Positions 53,149 to 64,000 of a DNA stretch of 64,000 nucleotides are shown here, piece after piece; the stretch's first letter is position 1; every line of letters begins with the position of its first letter. Origin of the DNA: Fragilariopsis cylindrus CCMP1102. Taxonomy: Eukaryota > Bacillariophyta > Bacillariophyceae > Bacillariales > Bacillariaceae. The position numbers and the translations under genes are program-made. The stretch covers positions 124,001 through 188,000 of the forward strand of contig FMBT01000307.1 of the NCBI GenBank assembly GCA_900095095.1, written 5' to 3'. Below the pieces are notes generated by a model. That model saw only the letters and a list, made by a program, of their open reading frames with translations. It had not been told where the DNA came from and did no database searches.

Positions 53149-54630
53149 ATGTCTAGTTTAGCCGCAACACAGAGCGATGGGTACTATTTGCCTCCCGAAT
53201 ACTATGAGAGTGGCGCTTACCTAAAACAGACCAGGAATCAATTTGCCGCCGCCGCCAGCAAAAATAATAATAATAACAGTATTAACGGCACGACCGACAA
53301 GAAAATTAAAACTGGACACAATCAATGGCTCAAACATGGAATCGTCCGATTCGTATTGCAAGAGAAGGTAATGGAAATTTAAGATTATGGTTTTTGTTTC
53401 AAAGAAGAAAAAGAAAAAATCGTTCAACATAATTTTCTCTTCGAATACAATATTTCATCTCTAATATAATATTGTTTTCTGTATTGTTTGTGAATCATGT
53501 TACTGTTATTATTATAGTGTATTTGTTTGGGTACATGTCGGCAGTCAATAGGAAGAGGGACGAGATACAACGCAAAAAAAATTACGACTGATCAATTACA
53601 TCTTACAACAAAAATATATGAATTCCAGCTAAAATGTCGAAACTGTCAACAGTACGTATCATAGTTTTTGAATGTTATGTTATTTTTCATTAATAATAGT
53701 AATGATACCCCGTCCGTCTCACTAAAATGATTGTTTACACCTCGTCTCTATCTCTCTCCCTCTTTTCTGTCCTCTGTTATTTCTTTCAACCATTCAGTCC
53801 GTGGGTGATTCGAACAAATCCACAAGAAGAAGGTTTCGATTATGTATGTGGTGTCAAACGTCAAGCGGGCCAAGAAATGAACTTAATAACAGATCCGAAC
53901 GCTTCCCATAGTACAAATAATACTGCAGATTATACCAGTAAAGGAAATAATAATAATAACAGTAACAGTAACAGCAAATCGTCATGTTTAGATAAACTTG
54001 AATTATCCGTCAGTGAAAAGATGAAAAAAAGACAGACATTGATGAATTAGAACAAATACGTAAGCTAAACGATGTATCTGCATCGGTGAATGATGCCGAT
54101 ACAAATGCCACTATCCGAAAGTCCTTTCGTATTGAAAGGAAAGAAAACGAAGGCGAGTACAGGATGCTCAGAAAAAGGATGGAGAGACGGAATGGAACTT
54201 TTACCATCGAACGATAATGATACTATTGCCGCAAACGACACTTGCTATGGACGACCGAATATAGATGAAAGGCATAGACTTTCTTCTGTGAGGAAGTCCT
54301 CGATATTTTCTTCGCCTGCTGTTAGACTAGACGTAGCGGTAGCAAGCGTCGCCAAAGAAACCACAACCGGAAAAACGACCAGATGATACTGTTTCCTCCA
54401 ATAATACGGCAACCCGCCCGGATGAGATTGTTTCCACCTTGAACACTGGTAGTAGTGGAGCAGAGGAGAAATCGGTGAAAAAGAAGACTCTGCAACTGAG
54501 AATAGGGACCTCTGGTTTGTCCATCTTTGAGAAAGAAAAAAAATCCTCGTCGTCCAGTGTCATCTCAATAAAAGAGCCAACGCCCTCGTTTTTAGAAATG
54601 ATGACTGCGTACGATTCGAATTCGGATTAA
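53149..54630 (+). CDS. CWC16-family splicing factor (CCDC130/Yju2-related)
   Basis: Exons 53149-53367, 53518-53651 and 53798 onward. The start MSSLAATQSDGYYLPPEYYE is nearly the invariant CCDC130 N-terminus. Exon 1 ends at VRFVLQEK, exon 2 carries the zinc-site cysteines (CICLGTC ... KCRNCQ), and exon 3 HPWVIRTNPQEEGFDYVCGV. Both junctions preserve frame. CWC16 proteins join the spliceosome around the catalytic steps. After LELSVSEK the frame shifts at an A7 run (about 54022-54028) and the conserved reading continues as DIDELEQIRKLNDVSAS and KSFRIERKENEGEYRML. Further changes are likely between 54180 and 54440. The probable end, SFLEMMTAYDSNSD, stops at 54630. The breaks are best explained by consensus errors. 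Confidence 0.8.
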
Positions 54631-55214
54631 GATTAAGACAGCACGAGCTAGAAAATTAATACTGACGGGGGAAGGGAAGGTGATTGTTGATTACTATAAT
54701 AGTTAAGTGATTATGCCAATAATTAGAGCAATGCGTTGATAAAAACAATCAAGTGGAGACGAGGCTAATCAATTGTTTACTTTCCAATTTATCGATTGCG
54801 ATTTCCCCGTTTCATATTCATTTGTTACTATAATTAATGATTGTCATTATTTTTAGTCATGACATACGGTAGTACAAGAATGCACCAGAATATTGCTTTA
54901 CTAATAATTCAAATTTTTGTCTAGTTTTATTTATAGATTCATACCTATGTATGCAAATACAACACACTCATTATAATTAATATAATTATTTTAGTTTTTC
55001 AAAATGACGTTTAAGATGGTGGCAGATGATAAAGAAACTGATTATAATGATGAAAAAGAAAGCTGGCATCAAATCTATAGTAAATGTATTAAGTAGTATT
55101 TTACAGCAGCATAATGTGATAGAATGATTGATGACATTATGACCCCCCAAAAAGTATTGCATTTATTACTCACGATGATCGTTTTTTTTTGTACGTATAT
55201 CCATTTATTTTTGT
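54631..55214. other. Convergent intergenic region
   Basis: 584 bp, AT-rich. A 30-codon frame at 55004-55096 follows an acceptor-like TTATTTTAG, but nothing supports it as a gene or exon. Confidence 0.4.
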
Positions 55215-55930
55215 TTAACTTTGCATCATTGCCTTGAATTCATCAAAACTAATTTCTCCATCACCATTCACATCGACTTCGTCCATCATAGCATCGACTT
55301 CCGCTTCAGTTAATGCCTGTCCGAGTTTCTTCATAAGTCTCTTTAGTTCTTTACGATCAATAGATCCACTACCATCACTATCAAAGACAGCAAAGGCATC
55401 TCTTAATTCCTTTTCAGGATCAGAGACACAACGAGATTTCATTAAGATAAGAAATTCTTCAAAATCAATTTCTTTATCACCATTATCATCCACGGAACTA
55501 ATCATTTCTGTTAACTCAGCCTCGGTAGGATTCTGACCGAGTTTACGCATGACCTGCCTGATTTCGTCGAGTTCAATTGTGCCTTTTTTATTTTTCAATG
55601 AGTTTATAATAATATATTAGACGGGACGGGACGGGATTCAAATAAAGAGAGAGAGAGAGAGGAGAGAAAGAGAGTAGGAGTGAATAGTTAGATCTACAAT
55701 CACAAGGCATTAATCAATACTTACTAACTAAGAAAATACATGATTATGTTGCTAAAGAAGAAAAATATTAATTAATTTCATGATGGTTTTTGCTCGAAAC
55801 ATAACAAACAGAGCGATATATAGTAGACAAACCAAACTAAACAAAACTTACCATCTCCATTGATATCGAACATGGCAAACGCCTCCTTGAGGTCGGCAAC
55901 CTGATCTTCTGTTAAAGCTTTATCTGCCAT
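55215..55930 (-). CDS. Calmodulin-like four-EF-hand protein
   Basis: Exons 55930-55852 and 55582-55215 join in phase (GATG|GTAAG ... AAAAG|GC) to give 148 residues. Four canonical 12-residue loops are present: DINGDGTIELDE (split by the intron before its sixth residue codon ends), [24 protein letters not shown] and [12 protein letters not shown]. The length and spacing match calmodulin, but the sequence differs at many positions from the invariant calmodulin (for example [13 protein letters not shown] and [16 protein letters not shown]), so it is a paralogue, a Ca2+ sensor of unknown targets. It is intact. Its intron sits at the same codon as that of the calmodulin gene 4.4 kb away. Confidence 0.88.
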
Positions 55931-56479
55931 CTTGATGTTGTTGTATAATGTTTTTTATTTTACTTGAGTTAATTGGCGTATGTAGTTAATGCTATTGTCT
56001 TGTTCTTATTAGTGCGTGCTACAGTAAGTAAGATTGACAGTAATTCTGATCCGGAATGTCACGTTGTCAACGAGCGTTATGAAGTATTTTTAAGGGCATT
56101 ATGCGGTTTTAGTTTACGGGAATCCAATGCTCACTCTATTATGTCGCCTTCAATAATATCCAGGAGACATAAAGAGAAATTGGGGGATAATAATCCCCCC
56201 TTTAATCATCCAAGCAAGCATATTTACCAAAGAATCAACCCCCATTTATCGACATCATTATTTTGACAACAACTTCATCAGATTCGATGATTCTTCGAAT
56301 GAATCTTCAAACAAAATTCCGAATTCCGACAACGACGACGACATCACAAATAATGACATTATTTTAAGATCCAATCCCAAAGCTAACTTAACCTTCCTAT
56401 GAACGAACAATACGAAGAGGAAAGAGAAATGCGATTTTCCTGCATATTATAAAATAGAAATTGAGTTACATATAATATC
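55931..56479. promoter_or_regulatory. Divergent promoter region of the EF-hand and phosphohexomutase genes
   Basis: 549 bp between outward-facing starts. Short open frames here have no similarity. No specific site is recognised. Confidence 0.4.
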
Positions 56480-59085
56480 ATGATCGTAACAACAACAACA
56501 ACAACAACATCGTCTTCATCGTCGCTCGAAATTGCAAAGGAATGGGCAGATATCGATCCAAATCCAAACACATCGAAATACACACGTGATCTCATCGCTA
56601 AAGCAGGAGGGTGCGAATCATCAGAAATATCTTCTTCCACAAAAATGATGATGTTTCTTCCTCGTTATTAGAGTCGTTATTTCCATCAGATGGATCAAGA
56701 ATTACTTTTGGTACGGCTGGACTTCGATCAGAAATGAAACCTGGTCCTTTAGGAATGAATGATGTTACCGTTTATCAAACAGCACAGGGATTAGCAAAAT
56801 ATTGTCTGGAACAACAACAACAGCAGCAGCAGCAGCAGCAGCAGCAACAAGAAGACAGTAACAAAAAACCATTATGCGCAGTTGTGGGTTACGATCATAG
56901 ATGTAATCCATCTTTAAATATTTCTTCGTTATCATTTGCAATTTTAACGGCAATTGTATTTGCTGAAGCTGGTATTGATTGTATCTTACTTGATGGGTTG
57001 GTATTGACACCTCTTGTTCCATTTGCACTTAAAAAGTTAGATGCATGTTGTGGGATTATGGTAACAGCATCACATAATCCCAAACAAGATAATGGATACA
57101 AATTGTATGCAAGTGATGGATGTCAGATTCGTTCTCCTATGGATAAAGATATAGCAAATGAAATTCAAAATAATTTGAAACCATGGACGGACTACGGAAA
57201 AATACTTGAACAACGACGAGAAAATTTTCCCAATGATCCATGTTTAGGACTAAGTCGACCAGAATTAACACAAGAGATGCTTACGGAATATTTAAAGCTA
57301 TAGAAAATAGTGGTCTAAAGACCGGTCAAGCTACGGTTTCTAAAAAGAATGACTCCTCGTTGGATCCGCCGTCTTTTGCGTATACTGCAATGCATGGAGT
57401 TGGATACCAATTTGCTAAAAGGTATTTGATATATTTGAACTTCCGCCATTCAAGGCGGTTCCAGAACAAAAAGAACCTGATCCTACATTTCCAACTGGTA
57501 CGTACGTTTTACATTTGCATTGGGCAGATATTCTATGACAAAGGAAGAGAGTGTGTTGTGTTGTGATGTGATGTGATGTAATGCGATGTGTTTCGATTGA
57601 ATAATTGAATCTGACAATATTCTGTCATAATTTTCGCAACTAAATCAAAACAAATAATAGACATTATATAAATACAACGGGGACCGACACAATGGCAATA
57701 ACGATCGATATTGACAGTTCCTTTTCCCAATCCCGAGGAGAACGGAGCATTGGATATTGCGAAGAAATTTGCAACTGAGAATATGTGTGATATTGTGCTT
57801 GCCAATGATCCCGATGCAGATAGATTAGCAGTAGCGGAAAGGATCGATCAACAGGAGTATGGACAAGTTTCTCTGGAGATCAGATTGGTGTTATGCTAGG
57901 GTTGTGGATCTGGGAACAAATTGGAGTAAGTCGGACAAGGTGAGAATTTGTTTGTGAAAGTAAGCTCTAATTATTTGACCTTACACAAAAATTATGTCTG
58001 ACTGTGTTTTTCTTTCCTTCTACTTCAATCCTGGAGTAGCCTGTATCCATGTGTGCTTCAACTGTATCCTCCAAAATGCTAGCTGAAATCGGTAGGCGAG
58101 AAGGATTTCGTGTCGAAGAAACACTCACTGGGTTCAAGTGGATTGGGTCCCGGTCGGCTAGTTTACAAACAGAAGGTTATCGTAATCTTTTTGGCTATGA
58201 AGAGGCAATTGGATTTGCATGGTAAGTGTTGTAGTATTGCGATGAGAATATCATAACTCTGTAATATCACGGTGTCATCTTGCTTGTTGTTGTCTTGAGT
58301 ATTGGCCCATATCGGTTCTTTTTCTAACCAATGCCACAAATTAATTTAAAACTTTTTTAGTGGAGACGTTATATTCGATAAAGATGGTAAGTAACAAAAA
58401 AGAGCTGAAGTTAGAAATGTCGCTCATTCCACCTATAACCCATTATGAATCAACTCACGCCCGTCCGGTCATCATGATATTTGTTCTACTGTACACAAGG
58501 TGTCTCGGCAATGGCGGTTATAAGTGAAGTAGCCTTGTATGTTTACCGCGAACGTAACATGAGCTTGAAGAATCATATGCAAAGTCTGTACGAAAAGTAT
58601 GGAGAGTTTGTCTCGCACAATGGTTATTATTTCATGAGCGATCCTTCTATTATTGCAATAATCATGGACCGTCTCCGTTGTAATGGTACCTATCAAACAC
58701 TTATGGATGTGGTTCAACCCTATCAGATAGAATCGTTCCGTGACCTTGGAGAACCAGGTTACGATTCCCTTCAGTCTGATAAAAGACCTACTCTTCCATG
58801 TTCAAAGTCGGCTCCTATGTTGACTATTCGTTTTACCAATGGATGTGTTGTTCAACTTCGACCGAGTGGAACAGAACCCAAATTTAAGTAAGTACTGTGC
58901 TGTATGCAAAAATCATGGTGCTTGTGCTTGTGGGTGGAAAATATGCTTATACTGATATCCGATTTGCAAATCTTTACTATTCTATTTGTCTCTCTTTCTT
59001 GTCAATTTCCAGGTATTATATTGAAATGAAGGGACAACCAGGTTCTCCTCGAGAAGAAGTCGAGAATGATCTTGCAAATTTGTAA
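56480..59085 (+). CDS. Phosphoglucomutase/phosphopentomutase, PGM2 type (six exons)
   Basis: Introns are inferred at 57498-57717, 57926-58039, 58222-58360, 58387-58499 and 58888-59012, all GT-AG and in phase. Exon 4 (58361-58386) is a 26-nt microexon. Motifs in order: RITFGTAGLRSEM, the catalytic phosphoserine loop VTASHNPKQDNGYK, the metal loop DPDADRLAVAE, FKWIGSRSA, the sugar-binding GYEEAIGF and the phosphate-binding RPSGTEPKFKYYIEMKG. DPDADR with GYEEAIGF points to the PGM2 group, which interconverts sugar 1- and 6- (or 5-) phosphates. A poly-Gln tract (about 56811-56850) is inserted near residue 115. Single-base frame changes appear near 56645, 57295, 57420 and 57860, with family text on both sides. 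These look like sequence errors. Confidence 0.85.
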
Positions 59086-59537
59086 AAGTTGTTCTAGATC
59101 GACTACTTGAACCAGAGAAAAACAATCTAAAAAAGGTGGTATAAAGAAATAAAACAAGAACTATTATTAAGCTTAATACTTTCGACAGCTCAGAAATGAT
59201 CAAAACATACTATTAGCTAGCTAGTCACTCTTTTATTTAGTACTTACAGAGTACAGCCAGTAGCCAATAAAATCACTGTACGCATATCAAATGAAGTTAG
59301 GTGGAGTATGATTGTATTTAGAATTATGTGCTGCTCGTCTATGAATCCTGTGCCTATTATTGACCAAGTAAAGTGTATCAGTCGAAGTATTTGGCTAAAG
59401 ATGACTATAGAAGTAGATAGATGTTTGATTAGAAAGATAAGCTAAATGTTCTATTTTACTAGTAAGTTAAGTACAGTACATTAACCCAGTGTATTTACAT
59501 AACGTAAAGAAGTGCTGCTGCATGTGTGTATCTGCGC
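59086..59537. other. Convergent intergenic region
   Basis: 452 bp between the ends of the PGM2-type and calmodulin genes. No gene or RNA is recognised. Confidence 0.4.
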
Positions 59538-60327
<790 letters not shown>

Positions 60328-61052
60328 GGTTGCGTTTATTAGTATTTATTTGGAAGAATTGAATGTTTTATAAAAAAGCTTGTGTTGTGTTGTGTTGTGT
60401 TGTGAGTGTTGGGAATTGCGGAGGTAGAAAGCAGTGGATGCACGGCATTTGAATAGATCGTGTGCTTTCATTTGTTCATCATACAAAATATTAGGAAGGA
60501 AATATAACCTGGCAAGACAGGCACTTCAATGACTTTCAAAAAAAAAGCCTGCTTCACTCTCACGAGGTGAGTCAGGCTCGAAAAATGTGCTAACGATCAT
60601 ATTTGAAAAATTCTACAGCGCGGCAGGGATTCTTGAACCCAAACCCTAACTTTTTAATTCGGGGGAATATGGATACAAATTTTTTTTAGGTGATGACTCC
60701 TGGTTTTTTGACACAAAACCAACAATCGAAGTTACTATTAGCGACAATGATAAACAGAAAAACAAAAAGATGAAACGACCTCAAGCCCGGCCGTTGTCGA
60801 TATAACAAATTAAGTATGATTATATTATCAGTACCGTAGATAGAGCGAAGTAGAAGTAGCCACACGTGTATATTGGTAGTAAACAATTAATTGGACAAGA
60901 TGAACAATAATAACGTCGTCATAATAGTTTATTACTAAACAAGAATAGAACTCGTCGTCGTCGTCGTCGTCGTCGTCGCAGTACAAGAACCAAATTTCAT
61001 CCCATGCTGCTAAATTTCCTTCAATTATTATAGCTAATCATTACCTTTTTTG
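60328..61052. other. Divergent intergenic region with a hairpin and microsatellites
   Basis: 725 bp upstream of calmodulin and of the small membrane-protein gene. It includes a (TTGTG)n run at about 60381-60403, a stable hairpin (60546-60578) and a (GTC)n run at about 60953-60979. Promoters of both genes must lie here. Confidence 0.45.
60536..60640 (-). ncRNA. Possible small Pol III-type RNA (weak)
   Basis: On the minus strand a B-box-like GGTTCAAGAATCC (60639-60627, one base longer than the consensus) is followed 50 bases later by a hairpin (AGCCTG ... CAGGCT, 60578-60546) and a run of nine T (60546-60538), the layout of a Pol III transcript end. No cloverleaf can be drawn, so it is not a tRNA as seen. 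It may be chance or a decayed tRNA-derived repeat. Confidence 0.2.
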
Positions 61053-61506
61053 ATGAACATGAATACGAATACATCTCGTTGTGAAGGATCACCATCACTG
61101 TCGTCGTCGCCACAACATCAACAACAACAACAACAGCAGCAGCTTGATAGGCAACGTTCCAACGAACATGAACCACAAGCAGCACAACAAGAAGAACCAC
61201 CTTGTTCGGTTTGTAAATACACTGGAATGACAGTTTGTGCTGGTTATCACTATATTTTATCAAACTAGCAAACGAGGACACAACAGCAACATCAAGTAAC
61301 AGAACGACAGCAACCATCAGAACAACGAAAACGAATACGACGACCGCAACTGCAACTAACTACTTACCGCGTTGGCTAATGATGTTTTTGCTGCAAATAA
61401 AGCAACACCTATGAAAAATCATAGACCATTCTTCTATATTTGTTCTGCGGGATGGGCCATCGCAGGTGTTATCGTTGGTACCTTGATTGAAATTATTGTG
61501 AAATGA
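61053..61506 (+). CDS. Small membrane protein, DMAC1/DUF4536-like
   Basis: ATG 61053 starts a Ser/Gln-rich leader with a Gln run, then PPCSVCKYTGMTVCAG followed, after a single-base frame change near 61245, by SLYFIKLANEDTT. A polar Thr-rich loop follows, and, after another change near 61375, ANKATPMKNHRPFFYI and the hydrophobic SAGWAIAGVIVGTLIEIIVK with stop at 61504-61506. The C-x2-C plus two membrane segments resembles DUF4536 proteins such as DMAC1, a mitochondrial complex I assembly factor. The similarity is short, so the name is tentative. An intron instead of one of the frame changes is possible. Confidence 0.5.
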
Positions 61507-62931
61507 AGTGAATTGAAGTGAATTGCATTGAATTGAATTGAATTGCATTGAAATAAAGAGACGACGCCAGCGCAAAGACGTCGTCTTACGTATCATTCGT
61601 GAAAGAAGTTAAAAGTCGTGATGAAAGATTATGGAACCTTGGAGACTTAGCCAATAGAATACGTTGATGGATAATTATGACTCCAAGTGCAGTGGATACG
61701 ATGATAGCACCACAACAATGTTGTCTTTTACGTATATTTACGGTAACTTCCCTTGAAAGGAAAATGACACAGTAGTTATGGTTGGTCTAAACTCTTTGCG
61801 CAACTACCTAGCCGGAACTACAACTGCAGTATATTAATGGGATAAACAGTGAGTTACTCTAACACGTTATTTTTGCGTGGACAACAACGCGAACGAATTA
61901 TGTCAATCACATGTCTCGAGTATAAGTTCTCTGGAACCTTCCAGCGCTGCTGCTAGCTTAAATGAGAAAAAGTGATACTGCCTGTCGTTAAGCTTTGATA
62001 TCTTATCAACAATACATGTTGTGTGAAAGCCTACCCGTACTTTCTGATTTTTATGGGAAATCCGAGAGGACCAAATAATAATATACCGTAAATAATTACA
62101 GTATAGCAAGTACATTAAATAATATCATTCGTATTTTCATTAATGGTTTACATCCAATTTGTTTTCCAAAACAATATGCACCACGTACCGTAGAAACACG
62201 GTATTAAATATTGAGTCATTTTTCCGTATTGGATATGCCATTCATATTATCTTATTATACAGCAACAAATATCGGCAAGACAGATAGCTTTTTTTGGATT
62301 TGCTGACATACTAGCGTATGTTGCATCTTTCAAATCTGGGAACCATATACATACGTACATGCATACATGACACATACTCGAAGAAATCACAAATCGATCA
62401 TTACAAATTATGATTCTTTTCTTTTTCCTAAACTCATAAAATTATAATACTACCGTATATTGAATATTGTATTTTAAATAATAATTTGTTGGAAGTAATA
62501 CGCCTATTCCCTGATATACAAAGGCTGGAAAGAGAATCTATGAATCAAAGAGATCGATAGACTACACTAAATTAAACCAATAGAATAGTTAACAAAGTCA
62601 TTGAATTTTACTTAACAAAAAAAGTATAGCTAGATCAAATAATAGGACAAACACCCTCATTCCAATCCAACCTCATCACCATATTATTATCACATTACCC
62701 TGTAGTTTTATTATCTTTTGTTTGTTTTCTTTTGTTCAATGAGTAGGGTAACATTTTTCTTCTGCAACAACAGTATTATTTTTACTTTCGATACACCCTA
62801 TACGTCACATCACGACAATAGAATTCTTCCCCTCCGTCGTATATATATATTTTTTTAAATTATTATTTTTAATAATTATTTTCGTTCCATTTCCTACGAT
62901 ATCTTTTTCACTTCATACCGTATCTTCACAA
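61507..62931. other. 1.4-kb intergenic region without a supported gene
   Basis: Between convergent genes. A pentamer tract (AATTG/AATTGC) occupies about 61508-61552, and an 8-bp inverted repeat AGACGACG/CGTCGTCT at about 61558-61586 can form a hairpin just after the small membrane-protein gene. The remainder is AT-rich, without long frames. Confidence 0.4.
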
Positions 62932-63710
62932 TTATTTAGGAGCGACGATTCCTGCACGAGATGGATCGTGACGCATTAAGTACTGGGCTAAATATTCGAT
63001 AGGATTAGCAGGGCGTTCCTTAACCAATTCCGACATACCTAAATGATTGATTTAGAAAAGTATTGCGTATTAGAATAAATTGATAGGTAAAACATAGTAT
63101 GAAATATATAGTAAGAACATTGCAATAATAATTCCAAATGATATTGTGGGTCATTCAAGTCTGTTAAGTCATAGCGATTATAATACAAAAACAAAACAAA
63201 ATTTCCTCATTCATTCATATCTATATTTCATTTATTGTATCATCATCACAATGTATGTACTTACCATCAAGTAAAATTGGAACGACTGTCTGATCTAGAT
63301 ATGCTCGAATAGGCATCGATTGGACCTCTGGAGTTGGAGCGACAGCTGCTGCAGGTGCGGGAGGGGCAGCAACAGCAGCAGGAGCGGATTCAGTTTTGAC
63401 CGCCGGTACTGGTAGCTGTAGAGGAGGAGCGGCTGCCATCGTTGCTGGCTGCTGCTGCTGCTGCTGCTGCTGGTACGGATGCAGCCGCAGTTGTCGTATC
63501 CATAGCAGCAGCAATAGGTGCAGGTGCAGCCGCAACAGGTGCAACAGCAGGAATTACAGTCGGTGGTGGCATTTGCTGCGTAGGCTCTATATCCATTTTC
63601 TGGGGTTCTGATAATGATGCCTCCGCTGTTACCGGTACCGCCGCTGCTGGTGCCGGTGGTGCACTACTATTACTATCAGTAGGAAGTCCGGATTGTTCTG
63701 TAGTAGACAT
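62932..63710 (-). CDS. Dpy-30 homologue with Ala/Pro-rich N-terminus
   Basis: Exons 63710-63265 and 63038-62932, joined GATG|GTAAGT ... TTTAG|GT. The N-terminal 130 residues are Ala/Pro/Thr-rich and disordered, with poly-Ala coded by GCA/GCT repeats. The C-terminal 50 residues are the Dpy-30 motif: MPIRAYLDQTVVPILLDG, then MSELVKERPANPIEYLAQYL. This helical dimer docks on SET1/MLL-type histone H3K4 methyltransferase complexes and on dynein or flagellar complexes. One single-base frame change lies in the GCT repeat near 63440-63475. The intron splits the motif. Length beyond the motif is unusual, so orthology to the complex subunit is probable rather than proven. Confidence 0.85.
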
Positions 63711-64000
63711 GGTTGTTGTGGTTAATATACTTGGTGAAAGATTATGATGGTTACACAATTACGAGTAGGATGAATAGTTTTGTGACGAGTACAGGTACTG
63801 AATAACCGTTATGTGTTGAGTTAATACCGGAAGAGGTGCATTGGCTTGGGCAAGGGGATATTAAATGGGGATAATAGCGAAGATTGATTTGATTGAGGCA
63901 TGGATAAAAAAGTAGGTTATTCACCTATTGATAGAAATTTTAAAAAAAAACATTCCCTCAATTATTTTCTGCCCCTTAACAGTAGGTAAGGTGCGCCACA
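63711..64000. other. Upstream region of the Dpy-30 gene
   Basis: 290 bp at the window edge, presumably the Dpy-30 promoter; no gene is seen. Confidence 0.4.

Noticed and set aside
55973-56266. 97-codon frame between the EF-hand and PGM2-type genes
   Set aside because: It starts without ATG, has no similarity, and lies in a divergent promoter region.
60600-60665. tRNA gene on the minus strand
   Set aside because: A T-arm-like GGGTTCAAGAATCCC is present, but no anticodon or D arm can be drawn in the expected upstream bases.

Overview
The window reads as nuclear DNA of a diatom or a close stramenopile relative. Supporting signs are a plastid-type sigma factor, a fructose-1,6-bisphosphatase whose leader ends in an ASAF-type plastid cleavage motif, a secreted DUF285 protein followed by long Pro-Ser (PSxxPS) repeats, a Cys-rich plus beta-helix surface protein, short GT-AG introns (about 70-340 nt, often starting GTAAGT), AT-rich intergenic DNA and densely packed genes on both strands. 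There are no bacterial-style operons.

Layout. 0-28 kb is ordinary gene-dense host DNA: sigma factor (partial), double HMG-box protein, DUF2431 methyltransferase-like zinc-finger protein, DUF285/PSxxPS protein, SETD9-like SET protein and Rce1-like CAAX protease (head to head), FBPase, an HExxH metallopeptidase and a ParB/sulfiredoxin-like protein (head to head), a large Cys-module/beta-helix surface protein, an APP1-like HAD phosphatase, and mitoribosomal mL41. An approximately 0.8-kb MITE-like element lies at 1.5-2.3 kb.

28.5-48.6 kb is an accessory island of different character. A 1-kb element with inverted termini and TTA flanks (28.6-29.6 kb) is followed by a 1052-codon intronless gene. 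Its H..R..H..Y residues have the same spacing as those of the Cre/XerD tyrosine recombinases. Then come a C2HC zinc protein, a charged protein with internal repeats, a satellite array of about 13 units of 185-205 bp, an acidic winged-helix-like protein, a two-exon Ser/Arg-rich repeat protein of about 1361 residues, several nested tandem duplications, and a small protein with a SUMO-interaction-like motif. No polymerase, reverse transcriptase or capsid gene was recognised. A working hypothesis is a large tyrosine-recombinase (Crypton- or Starship-like) cargo element. Its borders could not be fixed by eye.

49-64 kb returns to host genes: TcdA-type tRNA t6A dehydratase, a TTC14-like TPR protein, a CWC16/CCDC130 splicing factor, a four-EF-hand calmodulin-like protein, a PGM2-type phosphohexomutase with six exons, calmodulin itself, a small DMAC1/DUF4536-like membrane protein, and a Dpy-30 homologue.

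Caution: at least eleven host genes, including calmodulin, carry one or more apparent single-base frame changes. Their conserved protein sequence continues across each change. These look like consensus indel errors rather than real inactivation. The long reading frames of the island carry none.
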